Part shown: positions 38,205 through 47,292 of the stretch, one piece after another
Layout of the letters: every line of letters starts with the position of its first letter
How positions within the stretch are numbered: position 1 is the stretch's first letter
NCBI RefSeq assembly: GCF_001422285.1
Contig: NZ_LMMO01000003.1
Location: 570,894 to 634,893, forward strand
Direction of reading: 5' to 3'
Length of the DNA: 64,000 nucleotides
Origin: Frigoribacterium sp. Leaf263
GTDB lineage: Bacteria > Actinomycetota > Actinomycetes > Actinomycetales > Microbacteriaceae
Position numbers and translations under genes: made by a program
The notes under the pieces: model-generated
The model's database searches: none
What the model was told of the DNA's origin: nothing
What the model saw: only the letters and a program-made list of their open reading frames with translations

Positions 38205-38867
38205 TCAGCGCGGACGACGCCAGCGCGGCAGCCTGCTGAGGGCGCGCTGCTCCGGCAGCGTCCATCCGAACCGGACGGCGAGCATGCGGATGGCGAAAGT
38301 GACGGACGTCCCCACCACGGCGCCGACCGCAACGGGGGCGCCGAGCGAGACGGCGACGACCAGCACGGTCGTGCCGGCTGCCGCGGCGACCGCGTAGAGC
38401 GACCCGACGTGCATCATCGCGATCGTGAGGTTCATCAGGAGGTCGCGCAGAACCGAGCCGCCCACGGCGGCGATCACCCCCACGAAGACCGCGGGGATCT
38501 CGGGCAGCCCCATCGACAGGGCCTTCGTCGAGCCGATGGCGCCCAGCAGGCCGATGGTGAGGGCGTCGAGCACGGTGATGACGCCGGCGAGCCGGTCGAA
38601 CACCCGCTGCAGCGCCATGCCGAGGATCGCCGAGAGCACGGCGACGGTCAGGTACCAGTTGCTCGACATGGCGCGAGGCACCTCGCCGAGCAGCACGTCG
38701 CGGAGGATGCCGCCTCCGAGCCCCGTGGCGGTGCCGATGATGGCGACGCCGAGCAGGTCGAGCCGACGGTCCTTGAACTCGGAGGCGAACATGGCCCCCT
38801 GCAGGCTTCCGATGCCCACGGCGAGAAGATCCACCCACAGAGGTACGGCGAAGGCTGTGGCGTGCAT
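38205..38867 (-). CDS. TRIC/UPF0126-family membrane protein
   Basis: A 220-residue protein of about seven hydrophobic helices in two similar halves. [20 protein letters not shown] in the first half and [20 protein letters not shown] in the second are the repeated glycine-rich signature of the UPF0126 (trimeric intracellular cation channel-like, some glycine transporters) family. Substrate is uncertain. ATG 38867 has TACAAA ending 6 nt upstream, an imperfect -10. It is divergent from recO with 34 bp between starts. Confidence 0.88.
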   Translation of the reverse strand: MHATAFAVPLWVDLLAVGIGSLQGAMFASEFKDRRLDLLGVAIIGTATGLGGGILRDVLLGEVPRAMSSNWYLTVAVLSAILGMALQRVFDRLAGVITVLDALTIGLLGAIGSTKALSMGLPEIPAVFVGVIAAVGGSVLRDLLMNLTIAMMHVGSLYAVAAAAGTTVLVVAVSLGAPVAVGAVVGTSVTFAIRMLAVRFGWTLPEQRALSRLPRWRRPR

Positions 38868-38889
38868 CCGACGTTTGTACCACGCGGGG

Positions 38890-38895
38890 GATACT
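38890..38895 (+). promoter_or_regulatory. -10 element of recO (leaderless)
   Basis: GATACT ends 6 nt before GTG 38902, which fixes the recO start. Confidence 0.6.
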
Positions 38896-38901
38896 GGAGC
38901 A

Positions 38902-39693
38902 GTGCCCGTCTATCGCGATGAATGCGTCATCCTGCGCACCCACAAGCTGGGCGAGGCGGATCGCATCCTCACGATGCTCAGTCGCAACCACGGCAAGATC
39001 CGCGCCGTGGCGAAGGGCGTCCGCCGCACGGCCTCGAAGTTCGGCGCCCGTCTCGAGCCGATGATGGTCGCCGACCTCCAGCTCTACGAGGGACGTTCGC
39101 TCGACATCGTGCAGCAGGCCGAGTCGCTGGCGTCGTACGGGGCCGTGATCGCGGGCGACTACGCCAGCTACACGGCGGGGAGCGTGATGGTCGAGACCGC
39201 CGACAAGCTGACGGAGGCCGAGGCGGGTCTGCAGCAGTACCTCCTGCTCGTCGGGGCCCTCCGCTCGTTGTCCCGCGCCGAGCACGCGCCGCAGCTGACC
39301 CTCGACTCGTATCTCCTCCGGGCGCTGAGCGTCGCGGGGTGGTCGCCGAGCTTCGGGGACTGCGCGGTCAGCGGCGCGCCCGGCCCGCACTCGGCGTTCG
39401 TCGTGCAGCTCGGCGGGGTGGTGGCGGACGATCACGCGCCTCCTGGTTCGCCCCGGTTGACCGAGGAGGCGCTGGCCCTGTTGTCGGCGCTGCTCACGGG
39501 GGACTGGGCGGTCGCGGATGCGGCGCCCGAGGGCACGCGGAACCAGGCCAGCGGCGTGGTGGCGGCGTACACGCAGTGGCATCTCGAGCGGGGACTCCGT
39601 TCGCTCCAGCACGTCGATCGTGAGCCGCCGAGGGCGGCTCTCACCGCACCGGCCCCGTCGGGCCGCACCCCGCTCCCAGGAGGGCACCCGTGA
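38902..39693 (+). CDS. recO: DNA repair protein RecO
   Basis: A 263-residue protein. The N-terminal OB fold reads [39 protein letters not shown], followed by a helical domain. RecO loads RecA onto SSB-coated DNA with RecR. It is followed by uppS with GTGA overlap, the standard actinobacterial recO-uppS pair. The C-terminal 30 residues are Pro-rich and probably disordered. No zinc-finger cysteines are visible, unlike some RecO. Confidence 0.93.
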   Translation: MPVYRDECVILRTHKLGEADRILTMLSRNHGKIRAVAKGVRRTASKFGARLEPMMVADLQLYEGRSLDIVQQAESLASYGAVIAGDYASYTAGSVMVETADKLTEAEAGLQQYLLLVGALRSLSRAEHAPQLTLDSYLLRALSVAGWSPSFGDCAVSGAPGPHSAFVVQLGGVVADDHAPPGSPRLTEEALALLSALLTGDWAVADAAPEGTRNQASGVVAAYTQWHLERGLRSLQHVDREPPRAALTAPAPSGRTPLPGGHP

Positions 39694-40484
39694 AGAAGAC
39701 CCATCGCGACGCGGCCGACTTCCGGCCCCTCGACTGGACGGGCGTGTATCCGCCCGAGCTGCCGAAGGGCGCCGTGCCCGGTCATGTGGCCATCGTCATG
39801 GACGGCAACGGCCGGTGGGCGAACGGCAAGGGCCTCACCCGGGTGGAGGGGCACAAGGCGGGCGAGATGTCGTTGCTCGACGTCGTCGCCGGGGCGATCC
39901 AGCTCGGGGTGAAGCATCTCAGCGTCTACGCGTTCTCGACCGAGAACTGGAAGCGGTCTCCTGACGAGGTGCGGTTCCTGATGGGCTTCAACCGCGACGT
40001 GCTGCATCGGAGGCGCGACCAGCTGAACGCGTGGGGGGTCCGTGTCCGCTGGGCGGGTCGCAAGCCCAGGCTCTGGGGCTCGGTCATCCGCGAGCTGCAG
40101 TTCGCCGAGGAGCTCACGCGCGGCAACGACGTCCTGACCCTCACGATGTGCGTCAACTACGGCGGTCGAACCGAGATCGCGGACGCCGTCCGGGCCATCG
40201 CGGACGACGTCGCGGCCGGCCGCATCAAGCCGTCGGGTGTCAGCGAGAAGCTCATCCAGAAGCACCTCTACACGGCGGATCTCCCCGACGTCGACCTCTT
40301 CGTCCGCAGCTCGGGCGAGCAGCGGACGAGCAACTTCCTGCTGTGGCAGTCGGCGTACGCCGAGATGGTGTTCCTCGACCGGCTCTGGCCCGACTTCACC
40401 CGCACCGACCTGTGGGAGGCCGTCGGGGCCTACGCAGCGCGATCCCGGCGCTTCGGCGGAGCGATCGACGCGCCGACGGCCTGA
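39690..40484 (+). CDS. uppS: isoprenyl transferase (undecaprenyl/decaprenyl diphosphate synthase)
   Basis: A 264-residue cis-prenyltransferase. Catalytic Asp38 lies in [14 protein letters not shown], with [11 protein letters not shown] and [20 protein letters not shown] also present. It makes the polyprenyl carrier lipid for cell wall synthesis. Actinobacteria may have two paralogues making different chain lengths; the product here cannot be told. It is convergent with the lipoprotein gene, 1 bp apart. Confidence 0.95.
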   Translation: MKKTHRDAADFRPLDWTGVYPPELPKGAVPGHVAIVMDGNGRWANGKGLTRVEGHKAGEMSLLDVVAGAIQLGVKHLSVYAFSTENWKRSPDEVRFLMGFNRDVLHRRRDQLNAWGVRVRWAGRKPRLWGSVIRELQFAEELTRGNDVLTLTMCVNYGGRTEIADAVRAIADDVAAGRIKPSGVSEKLIQKHLYTADLPDVDLFVRSSGEQRTSNFLLWQSAYAEMVFLDRLWPDFTRTDLWEAVGAYAARSRRFGGAIDAPTA

Positions 40485-40485
40485 C

Positions 40486-41136
40486 TCAGAACTGGATGTT
40501 CGCGCCCAGGAAGATCCGTTCCGCGGGCCAGAGGAACTGCAGCGTCAACGGCCCGTCCGTATCGCGGTGGAACCACGCGTTCGCGAACACGACCGACTCG
40601 CCCGGCAGCAGGTACCAGGTCGCCGCATCCGCGGGGAACTGCGCGTCGAGCTCGGTCTCGTAGCCGAGACCGGCGAGCAGGTCGCGGCCGGCGAAGACGT
40701 CCTGGGTGGCGAGATCGTTGCCGTACGACGAGTAGTCCGCGCTGAGATCGGTGAGGTCGAGGCGGCGCTGCGAGTTGTTCGTCAGGACGTAGGCGGTCGC
40801 GACCACCTCGGTGCCCGCCGGGTACGGGTCCGTGCCGTCGGGGCGGGCGTAGATCGACGGTGCGGTCGTGGTCAGTCGCCCGACGTCGTAGACGTAGATC
40901 GTCAGGTCGCTGTAGTTGACCTGGTTGAGCAGGGTCCCGCCGGGTGCGAGGTCGTCGGGCGCCGGACCGCCCCCGGTGCCGGGCGCGCCGGTCACCTGCG
41001 GCTGCGGGGGAGCCGTCGCCGCGCCTCCCGAGGGTCCGTCGCCGACCCGTTCGAGCGAGTCGAGATCCGCGAAGCAGCCCGTCAGGCCCACGAGCAGGGC
41101 CACGCCGGCCGCCGAGGCGAGCACTGTTCTGCGCAC
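40486..41136 (-). CDS. putative lipoprotein of unknown function
   Basis: A 216-residue protein. The signal peptide MRRTVLASAAGVALLVGLTGC ends in a lipobox (LTGC, Cys21). A Pro/Gly-rich linker (about 35-65) leads to a beta-rich domain (NYSDLTIYVYDVGRL, VVATAYVLTNNSQRRLDLTD) resembling surface domains of actinobacterial lipoproteins. I do not recognise a specific family. The start is GTG at 41136, with GGAAGG about 10 nt upstream. Confidence 0.8.
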   Translation of the reverse strand: MRRTVLASAAGVALLVGLTGCFADLDSLERVGDGPSGGAATAPPQPQVTGAPGTGGGPAPDDLAPGGTLLNQVNYSDLTIYVYDVGRLTTTAPSIYARPDGTDPYPAGTEVVATAYVLTNNSQRRLDLTDLSADYSSYGNDLATQDVFAGRDLLAGLGYETELDAQFPADAATWYLLPGESVVFANAWFHRDTDGPLTLQFLWPAERIFLGANIQF

Positions 41137-41170
41137 GGGTGGAGCACCTTCCGAGAGTGGTCCGGTCAGC

Positions 41171-42121
41171 CTAGCCCGCGTCCGGTCGCCGTCCGCTCAG
41201 GGCGGTGAGGCCGTGGAGGCGCGGGTCGAGCGACCCGATCGCCCCCGTCAGCGCGTGGACGCTGGGGACCCGCCGAGCACCCGGCCGGTGCACGACGGCG
41301 ATGCGCCGACCGGTCGCCGGGGGCAGCACGACGACCCGGACTCCGGCGGGCAGAGCGGCCGCCTGCAGAGAGAGGCGCGGGAGCAGGGCGACGCCCATGC
41401 CCGCCGCGACGAGACCGAGGACGGCCAGGGCGTTGTCCGTCTCCAGCACGATCTCGGGGGAGAACCCCTCGGCGGCGCAGGTCGCGAGCAGGTGCCCGCG
41501 GCACCGGGGGCAGCCGCCGATCCATCGTTCGCGGGCGAGCTCGACGAACGGCGACCCGTCGACGAACGGATGACCGGCGGGCAGCACGAGCACCGTGCGG
41601 TCGAGGAACACCGCTCGCTCGGTCAGTCCGTCGAGGTCGCGGTCGGGTCCGCGCGACCCCGGGTGGCTGAAGACCAGGGCGACGTCGGCCGTCCCGTCGC
41701 GCAGCGACGCGAGCGCCTCGGGCGGCTCCGCCTCGACGTACGTGACCTGGAGGCCGGGGTTGTCGCGACGGAGGCGGGCCAGGACGTCGGGGACGATCGT
41801 CGAGGAGGCGCTGGGGAACCCGGTCAGCCGCACCCGCCCCGAGGCGGCCCCGCCGAGCCGGTCGAGCTCCTGGCGGGCCGCGTCGAGGGCGGCCTGCACG
41901 TGCACGGCGTGCTCGGCGAGACGGGCGCCCGCCTCGGTGAGCGTGACGCCGCGACCCGTCCGGAGCACGAGAGGGTGCCCGACGCGGGCCTCGGCCCGCC
42001 GCAGATGCTGACTCACCGCGGGCTGGCTGTAACCCAGACGGGCGGCGGCCGCGGTGATGGTGCCGGTGTCGGCCAGAGCCCGCACCACGCGCAGGGTCTG
42101 CAGGTCGAGGTCGTCGGTCAT
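41171..42121 (-). CDS. LysR-family transcriptional regulator
   Basis: A 316-residue protein. The N-terminal winged helix reads LDLQTLRVVRALADTGTITA, AAARLGYSQPAVSQHLRRAE, followed by a periplasmic-binding-like effector domain. ATG 42121 has TATGGT ending 6 nt before it. It is divergent from a class V aminotransferase gene, which it probably regulates through the palindrome at 42130-42146; the -10 of lysR overlaps that palindrome, which implies autorepression. Confidence 0.92.
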   Translation of the reverse strand: MTDDLDLQTLRVVRALADTGTITAAAARLGYSQPAVSQHLRRAEARVGHPLVLRTGRGVTLTEAGARLAEHAVHVQAALDAARQELDRLGGAASGRVRLTGFPSASSTIVPDVLARLRRDNPGLQVTYVEAEPPEALASLRDGTADVALVFSHPGSRGPDRDLDGLTERAVFLDRTVLVLPAGHPFVDGSPFVELARERWIGGCPRCRGHLLATCAAEGFSPEIVLETDNALAVLGLVAAGMGVALLPRLSLQAAALPAGVRVVVLPPATGRRIAVVHRPGARRVPSVHALTGAIGSLDPRLHGLTALSGRRPDAG

Positions 42122-42129
42122 GGCAGAAC

Positions 42130-42146
42130 CATAACCGCCGGTTATG
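42130..42146. promoter_or_regulatory. LysR-type operator palindrome
   Basis: CATAACCGCCGGTTATG is a 17-bp perfect inverted repeat around a 3-bp centre and contains T-N11-A. It overlaps the lysR -10 (complement of 42128-42133) and lies 57 bp upstream of the divergent aminotransferase start. Confidence 0.7.
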
Positions 42147-42202
42147 AGATCCGCACGATGTCGGTGGTTGTCGTGAGGGTGGGGCGGATCCAGTCTGGAG
42201 GC

Positions 42203-43273
42203 ATGACCGACTCGACCCGCTCCTCCTGGTCGCCGGCCCTCGTCGAGGCGTCGCGCTCGTTCGCGCCGCGCACGGGCTACCTCGCGGCCTGCACGATGGG
42301 GCTGCCGATGACGGCGACCCTGGAGGCGCAGCGCCTCGATCTCGACACGTGGCGGACGGGCGGCACCTCGCCGATCGAGTACGGGGCCGTGGTCGAGGAG
42401 GCGCGGGTCGCCTACGCCGCCCTCGTCGCCGTGCCGGTCGAGCGCGTCGCGATCGGCTCCCAGACGTCGTCGATGGTCGCCGTCGTCGCGGCGGCCGTCC
42501 CCGACGGAACCGAGGTGATCTGCGTCGACGGCGACTTCAGCTCGATGGTGTTCCCCTTCCTGCAGCAGCGCCACCGGGGGGTGCGCGTCCGGAGCGTCCC
42601 GCTGGCCGAACTCGCGGACGCCGTCTCGGACGACACATGGCTCGTCGCCTGGTCGGCGATCCAGTCGGCCACCGGTGCCGTGGCCGACGACGCCGCGATC
42701 GTCGCCGCCGCTCGACGCCATCACGTGCTCACGCTCTGCGACACGACGCAGGCCGCCGGCGTGCTGCCCGTCGACGCGAGCCGCTACGGCGTGACCGTGT
42801 GCCACGCCTACAAGTGGCTCTGCAGTCCCCGCGGCGCGGCGTTCCTGACGGTGTCCGTCGAGGCCGCGGCGCGCCTCCGTCCCGTCCAGGCGGGGTGGTA
42901 CGCGGGGGAGTCGGTCTGGGGCTCCTGCTACGGCCCGATCATGGAGCTGGCCCCCGACGCGCGCGCGTTCGACGTCTCGCCGGCGTGGCCGGTCTGGGTC
43001 GGCGCCCTGCCTGCCCTGCGCGCCTTCGCGGGTCTCGACATGACCGAGGTGTGGACCCGCGCCTCCGGCCTCGGCGACCTGCTCTGCGACCGTCTCGACA
43101 TCGCCCGACAGGGGCAGGCCATCGTGACCTGGGTCGATCCCGGCGGAGACCTCGAGGCGCTCACCGCGGCCGGTCTGACCGCTTCGGGGCGCGCCGGCCG
43201 GGTGCGGATCGCCTTCCACCTCTGGAACGACGAGGACGACGTCGAGGCCGTCGCGGGCGCCCTGCGCGGCTAG
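42203..43273 (+). CDS. class V aminotransferase
   Basis: A 356-residue fold-type I PLP enzyme of the cysteine desulfurase/kynureninase superfamily. The PLP lysine is Lys204 in [17 protein letters not shown]. The PLP-stacking/phosphate region is [17 protein letters not shown] and [15 protein letters not shown]. The substrate is unknown. A -35/-10 candidate (TTGTCG, 17 bp, CAGTCT) ends 6 nt before the ATG. It is divergent from the LysR gene. Confidence 0.85.
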   Translation: MTDSTRSSWSPALVEASRSFAPRTGYLAACTMGLPMTATLEAQRLDLDTWRTGGTSPIEYGAVVEEARVAYAALVAVPVERVAIGSQTSSMVAVVAAAVPDGTEVICVDGDFSSMVFPFLQQRHRGVRVRSVPLAELADAVSDDTWLVAWSAIQSATGAVADDAAIVAAARRHHVLTLCDTTQAAGVLPVDASRYGVTVCHAYKWLCSPRGAAFLTVSVEAAARLRPVQAGWYAGESVWGSCYGPIMELAPDARAFDVSPAWPVWVGALPALRAFAGLDMTEVWTRASGLGDLLCDRLDIARQGQAIVTWVDPGGDLEALTAAGLTASGRAGRVRIAFHLWNDEDDVEAVAGALRG

Positions 43274-43352
43274 GAGGCGGCGGCTAGAGTTGCCGGGTAC
43301 CTCGGCCGACCGGGCACCCAGCTCGGGCCTCAACTCAATCGGAGCATCACAC

Positions 43353-44738
43353 GTGGCAGCACCCAACCGTCTCGATTCCGTCATCGCCCTGGCCAAACGC
43401 CGCGGGTTCGTCTTCCAGTCGGGAGAGATCTACGGCGGGTCCCGATCGGCGTGGGACTACGGGCCCCTGGGCGTCGCGCTGAAAGAGAACATCAAGCGCC
43501 AGTGGTGGCAGACGATGGTGCAGGGGCGCGACGACGTCGTCGGACTCGACTCGGCCGTCATCCTCCCGCGACAGGTGTGGGAGGCCTCCGGGCACGTCGA
43601 GGTCTTCAGCGACCCCCTGGTCGAGTCGCTGCACACCCACAAGCGGTATCGCGCCGACCACCTGCTCGAGGCGTACGAGGCCAAGCACGGCCACCCGCCC
43701 GAGAACGGCCTCGCGGACGTGCGCGACCCCGAGACCGGTCAGCCCGGCTCGTGGACCGAACCGCAGAACTTCTCCGGCCTGCTGAAGACGTTCCTCGGCC
43801 CGGTCGACAACGAGCAGGGCATGGCGTACCTGCGGCCCGAGACCGCCCAGGGCATCTTCACGAACTTCGACAACATCCTGCAGTCGTCGCGCATCAAGCC
43901 TCCGTTCGGCATCGGCCAGATCGGCAAGAGCTTCCGCAACGAGATCACGCCCGGCAACTTCATCTTCCGCACCCGCGAGTTCGAGCAGATGGAGATGGAG
44001 TTCTTCGTCGAGCCGGGAACCGACGAGGAATGGCACCAGTACTGGATCGACCAGCGCTTCCAGTGGTACGTGGACCTCGGCATCGACCCCGAGAACCTCC
44101 GCCTCTACGAGCACGCCGCCGAGAAGCTGTCGCACTACTCCAAGCGCACCGTCGACATCGAGTACCGCTTCCGCTTCGCCGGCGGCGAGTTCGGCGAGCT
44201 CGAGGGCGTCGCGAACCGCACCGACTACGACCTCAAGACGCACGCCGCGGCCTCGGGCAAGGACCTCTCGTACTTCGACCAGGCCAAGAACGAGCGCTGG
44301 ACCCCGTTCGTCATCGAGCCGGCGGCCGGGCTCACCCGATCGCTCATGGCGTTCCTCGTCGACGCGTACACCGAAGACGAGGCCCCCAACGCCAAGGGCG
44401 GCGTCGACAAGCGCACGGTGCTGAAGCTCGACCGCCGGCTGGCGCCGATCAAGGTCGCCGTGCTGCCGCTCAGCCGCAACGAACGGCTCTCGCCCCTCGC
44501 CCGCGAGCTCGCAGCCGATCTCCGCAAGTACTGGAACATCGACTTCGACGACGCCGGCGCCATCGGCCGCCGCTACCGGCGTCAGGACGAGATCGGCACG
44601 CCGTTCTGCGTCACCGTCGACTTCGACTCGCTCGACGACGACGCCGTCACGGTGCGCGAGCGCGACAGCATGGAGCAGCAGCGCATGCCGTTGGCCCAGC
44701 TGCGCGGCTACCTCGCGGAGCAGCTGCTCGGCGCCTGA
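43353..44738 (+). CDS. glyS: glycyl-tRNA synthetase (alpha2 type)
   Basis: A 461-residue class II synthetase. [20 protein letters not shown] is the family N-terminal signature. Motif 2 ([20 protein letters not shown]) and motif 3 ([16 protein letters not shown]) follow, and the C-terminal anticodon-binding domain has [13 protein letters not shown]. The start is GTG 43353, with GGAG 8 nt upstream. TAGAGT about 65 nt upstream is a possible -10. A strong hairpin follows the stop. Confidence 0.96.
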   Translation: MAAPNRLDSVIALAKRRGFVFQSGEIYGGSRSAWDYGPLGVALKENIKRQWWQTMVQGRDDVVGLDSAVILPRQVWEASGHVEVFSDPLVESLHTHKRYRADHLLEAYEAKHGHPPENGLADVRDPETGQPGSWTEPQNFSGLLKTFLGPVDNEQGMAYLRPETAQGIFTNFDNILQSSRIKPPFGIGQIGKSFRNEITPGNFIFRTREFEQMEMEFFVEPGTDEEWHQYWIDQRFQWYVDLGIDPENLRLYEHAAEKLSHYSKRTVDIEYRFRFAGGEFGELEGVANRTDYDLKTHAAASGKDLSYFDQAKNERWTPFVIEPAAGLTRSLMAFLVDAYTEDEAPNAKGGVDKRTVLKLDRRLAPIKVAVLPLSRNERLSPLARELAADLRKYWNIDFDDAGAIGRRYRRQDEIGTPFCVTVDFDSLDDDAVTVRERDSMEQQRMPLAQLRGYLAEQLLGA

Positions 44739-44757
44739 CCCGCTTCCGCGTCCCTCC

Positions 44758-44790
44758 GGCGCCCGCCCCGCCCCGTGCGGGGCGGGCGCC
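44758..44790 (+). terminator. glyS terminator hairpin
   Basis: A perfect 14-bp stem (GGCGCCCGCCCCGC and complement) with a 5-nt loop, 20 bp after the stop. No T-run. Confidence 0.75.
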
Positions 44791-45049
44791 GCCTGCGTCC
44801 GCCCCGCCCGAACCCGCTCCGCTCGCGCCCGCCCCGCTGGCGCCCGCCCCCCGCGCCCTCCCGCCCGTGCCCGCCCTTCGGCGTCCGCCCGCGTCCGCCC
44901 CACTCGCGTCCGCTCGTCTGCGTCCGCCGTCCGCGTCCGCTCCGCCTCCGTCCGTCTGGTCGGCGTCCCTTCCCTCGCCTTCGCTCCCTTCTTCCTCCGG
45001 CGGCTCGTCCTCCCCCTCCCCCTCCTCCTCCGCTCCACCAGCCCTCCGG
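44791..45049. repeat. C-rich, A-poor low-complexity tract
   Basis: About 260 bp dominated by degenerate GCGTCCGC/GCCCGCCC units on the plus strand, almost without A, ending in a near-pure pyrimidine run (about 44955-45040). No credible ORF. The complementary strand carries G-runs near 45005-45035 that could form a quadruplex. It precedes REPIN-like element 4. Confidence 0.7.
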
Positions 45050-45135
45050 GTCGGCAACTCCTCCTCCCTGCTCGGCGGAAGTCCGATCTCGCCCCGCGCC
45101 CGGGTCGATCGACGCGAGCGTCCGGAGTTTCCGAC
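45050..45135. repeat. REPIN-like element 4 (86 bp)
   Basis: Left end GTCGGCAACTCCT (45050-45062); right end CGGAGTTTCCGAC (45123-45135), two mismatches to the inverted copy. It lies upstream of the AbiEi/DUF559 gene. Confidence 0.82.
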
Positions 45136-45212
45136 GTCCGGGCAGTCGGCCGTGCGCCTTCTCCGACCGGGCGCCGTCGCCACCCGCGCCTCCCTCCGCA
45201 GATCGCCGTCTC

Positions 45213-45297
45213 GTCGGCAACTCCTCCGCGTTGCGTCGATTCGTCGTCGTCGACGCGGGCACCGGCGATCGAGGGGCGCGACGCAGGAGTTGTCGAC
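45213..45297. repeat. REPIN-like element 5 (85 bp)
   Basis: Left end GTCGGCAACTCCT (45213-45225); right end AGGAGTTGTCGAC (one mismatch, 45285-45297). It ends 113 bp before the AbiEi/DUF559 start. The spacer between elements 4 and 5 is 77 bp, the same as in the cluster after leuA. Confidence 0.88.
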
Positions 45298-45410
45298 GGA
45301 GAGAGACGCGGCGAGGTCCATCCCTACCCATCAAGCGTTCGGGCGGATCCATCCACGAGGGGAGCCGGGCTCGGAGCGTCAGGGGGTCGGTCGACGACAG
45401 CATCGGAGCC

Positions 45411-46565
45411 ATGACCACGATCGCCGAGCTCGTCGCCTCCGAGGGAGGCCTGCTCCACAAGCACGATCTCGTCGCCGCTGGTGCGACGGACCGGCATCTG
45501 ACAGCCGCTGTCCGCTTCGGCGGGGTCCGCCGGGCACGACGCGGCTGGTACAGCACGTGGTCGCCGACCGACCCCCGATTCGTCGCTGTCGCCATCGGCG
45601 GTCGGCTGACGGGCGCCGCTGCCCTGCACGAGCTGGGGGCGTGGTCCTGGACACCGCCGCAGATCGTGGTCTCGGTGCCCGAGACGGCGTCGCGGTTGCG
45701 TCGTCGTCGGGGGGTGAGGGTCGTCTGGGATCCGCTCGAGCTCTCAAATCGTGGGACGACGTGGGCTGTCGACCCGAGGGACGCCCTCGCCAGGGCCGTG
45801 GTCGAGGCGGAGTCTCTCGAGGACGCCGTCATGCTCGTCGACTGGGCGCGCCTTCAGGGCATCGTGCACGGCGACGACGACGCCCGGATGGTGCTCTCGC
45901 GGATGCGCGCGGACGCCGCCGGTCTGGCCGCATGGAGTGACGGCGGTGCGGAGAGCATCCTCGAGAGCGCCGCCGGGACTCGCCTGCGGCTGGAAGGCAG
46001 ACGCGTCGCGCGACAGGTCTCCGTCGGCTCCCGGGGCGAGAGGATCGACATGCTCGTCGACGGAGCCGTCGGGCTCGAGACCGACGGCCGGGAGCATCAT
46101 GCCCACCGCTTCGAGAAGGATCGCGTCAAGGACGCGACGATGGTCCTGGCGGGAATTCTTCCGTTCAGGGCGAGCACGTCGATGGTGCGACGCGACTGGA
46201 AGACCGTCTCAGCCGTCGTCGAGGCACTGGTGGCTCGTTCGGTGGCGCAGGGCGTCGTCCCGCGTGTCGGCAACTCCTCTCTGCCGCGGCTCCTCCCGGG
46301 GCGGGGACGCAGGAAGTGGCGGCTGGGAGTGCCGGGACGTCGCAAGGGCCAGGAGTTGCCGACGAGAGCAGGTGCCTGGTCGCAGGCGGCTGGTCCGAGG
46401 GCGGGGGTCAGCGAGGGAGGCGCACCGCCGGCGGGGAGGGAGGCGCCCGGCAGGGAGGCGACGCCCGACAGGGGAGGAGCGCTCCCGGTGGGGAGGGGGA
46501 CGCCCGGTGGGGAGGAGCGGGCCCGGCGGGGAGGACGGCGACGAGCGAGAGAGGGTGAGCGGTGA
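45411..46565 (+). CDS. AbiEi-type winged helix plus DUF559 (Vsr-like) nuclease-fold protein, with repeat-encoded tail
   Basis: A 384-residue protein. Residues 1-60 (ELVASEGGLLHKHDLVAAGA, RRARRGWYS) match the winged-helix antitoxin domain of AbiEi proteins. Residues ~205-265 match DUF559, a PD-(D/E)XK/Vsr-like fold: RIDMLVDG, then Glu223 and Asp225 in LETDGREHHAHRFEKD, then the VLAGILPFRAS strand. The recognisable protein ends near residue 280. From residue ~286 the frame runs through REPIN-like element 6 (46266-46363) and then a 19-bp G-rich repeat, adding a ~100-residue tail of low complexity. It is flanked upstream by elements 4 and 5. CAGCAT ends 7 nt before the ATG. Target and activity are unknown. 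Confidence 0.75.
   Translation: MTTIAELVASEGGLLHKHDLVAAGATDRHLTAAVRFGGVRRARRGWYSTWSPTDPRFVAVAIGGRLTGAAALHELGAWSWTPPQIVVSVPETASRLRRRRGVRVVWDPLELSNRGTTWAVDPRDALARAVVEAESLEDAVMLVDWARLQGIVHGDDDARMVLSRMRADAAGLAAWSDGGAESILESAAGTRLRLEGRRVARQVSVGSRGERIDMLVDGAVGLETDGREHHAHRFEKDRVKDATMVLAGILPFRASTSMVRRDWKTVSAVVEALVARSVAQGVVPRVGNSSLPRLLPGRGRRKWRLGVPGRRKGQELPTRAGAWSQAAGPRAGVSEGGAPPAGREAPGREATPDRGGALPVGRGTPGGEERARRGGRRRAREGER
46266..46363. repeat. REPIN-like element 6 (98 bp), inside the 3' end of the DUF559 ORF
   Basis: Left end GTCGGCAACTCCT (46266-46278) and right end AGGAGTTGCCGAC (46351-46363), both exact. Translated in frame it gives VGNSS at one end and QELPT at the other. Confidence 0.9.
46433..46545. 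repeat. G-rich 18-20-bp tandem repeat
   Basis: Six units starting GGGGAGG or GGGAGG, at 46433, 46453, 46471, 46490, 46509 and 46528. Four or more closely spaced G-runs make a plus-strand quadruplex possible. It encodes the end of the DUF559 protein tail. A second short array, GTGAGCG repeated three times, follows at about 46555-46576. Confidence 0.85.
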
Positions 46566-46632
46566 GCGGTGAGCGGGAGGCGCAGAGGGCGAGCACCGGG
46601 AATGCTGCCGGTGCTCCGATGGTTCGCCCGGT

Positions 46633-47292
46633 GTGACTGATACGCAGAACCGGGCCGTGAAGGTCGACATCTGGTCCGACATCGCCTGCCCCTGGTGCTT
46701 CATCGGCAAGCGCAAGTTCGAGGACGCCGTGGCCCGCTACGGTCAGCCCGTCGAGATCGAGTACCACTCGTTCGAGTTGTCTCCGGACACCCCGGTCGAC
46801 TTCGAGGGTGACGAGATCCAGTTCCTCGCCGATCACAAGGGCATGCCCGTCGACCAGGTGCAAGGCATGCTCGACAACGTCGCGGGCATCGCCTCCGAGG
46901 TCGGTCTCGCGTACGACTTCGCAGCTCTCCGCCACACCAACACCGTCAAGGCGCACGAGCTCCTCCACCTGGCGAAGGCGAACGGACTCCAGCTCGAGAT
47001 GAAGGAGCGCCTCCTCGCGGCCTACTTCGAGCAGGGCCGTCACCTCGGTCGCATCGATGAGCTCGTCGAGCTCGCGACCGAGGTCGGGCTCGATCCGGTC
47101 GTCACGCGTGACGCCCTGGAGGACGGCCGCTACGAGCCCGATGTCCGCGCCGACCAGGCGCAGGCGCAGGCGTTCGGCATCAACGGCGTGCCCTTCTTCG
47201 TTCTCGAGGGCAAGTACGGCATCTCGGGAGCACAGGCACCCGAGATGTTCCTGCAGGCGCTCGAGCAGGTCGGTGCCGAGGTCCGCTCGTGA
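46633..47292 (+). CDS. DsbA-family oxidoreductase, FrnE-like
   Basis: A 219-residue thioredoxin-fold protein. The active site is CPWC (Cys19-Cys22) in WSDIACPWCFIGKRKFE, with FGINGVPFFVLEGKYGISGA supplying the cis-Pro loop. No signal peptide, so it is cytoplasmic like FrnE of Deinococcus, which aids oxidative stress tolerance. The start is GTG 46633. The stop overlaps the GTG of a 41-codon ORF. Confidence 0.92.
   Translation: MTDTQNRAVKVDIWSDIACPWCFIGKRKFEDAVARYGQPVEIEYHSFELSPDTPVDFEGDEIQFLADHKGMPVDQVQGMLDNVAGIASEVGLAYDFAALRHTNTVKAHELLHLAKANGLQLEMKERLLAAYFEQGRHLGRIDELVELATEVGLDPVVTRDALEDGRYEPDVRADQAQAQAFGINGVPFFVLEGKYGISGAQAPEMFLQALEQVGAEVRS

Noticed and set aside
37482..38921. A 479-codon open frame across the repeat island
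   Set aside because: It runs through three REPIN-like elements and the 21-bp array, has no start signal or recognisable domain, and overlaps the TRIC-like gene antisense.
45411..46565. Complete AbiE toxin-antitoxin system
   Set aside because: The winged helix resembles AbiEi, but there is no adjacent nucleotidyltransferase toxin (AbiEii), so only a single gene is supported.
46408..47043. Minus-strand open frame opposite the FrnE-like gene
   Set aside because: Its codons mirror the FrnE-like gene, and the rest is the translated G-rich repeat.
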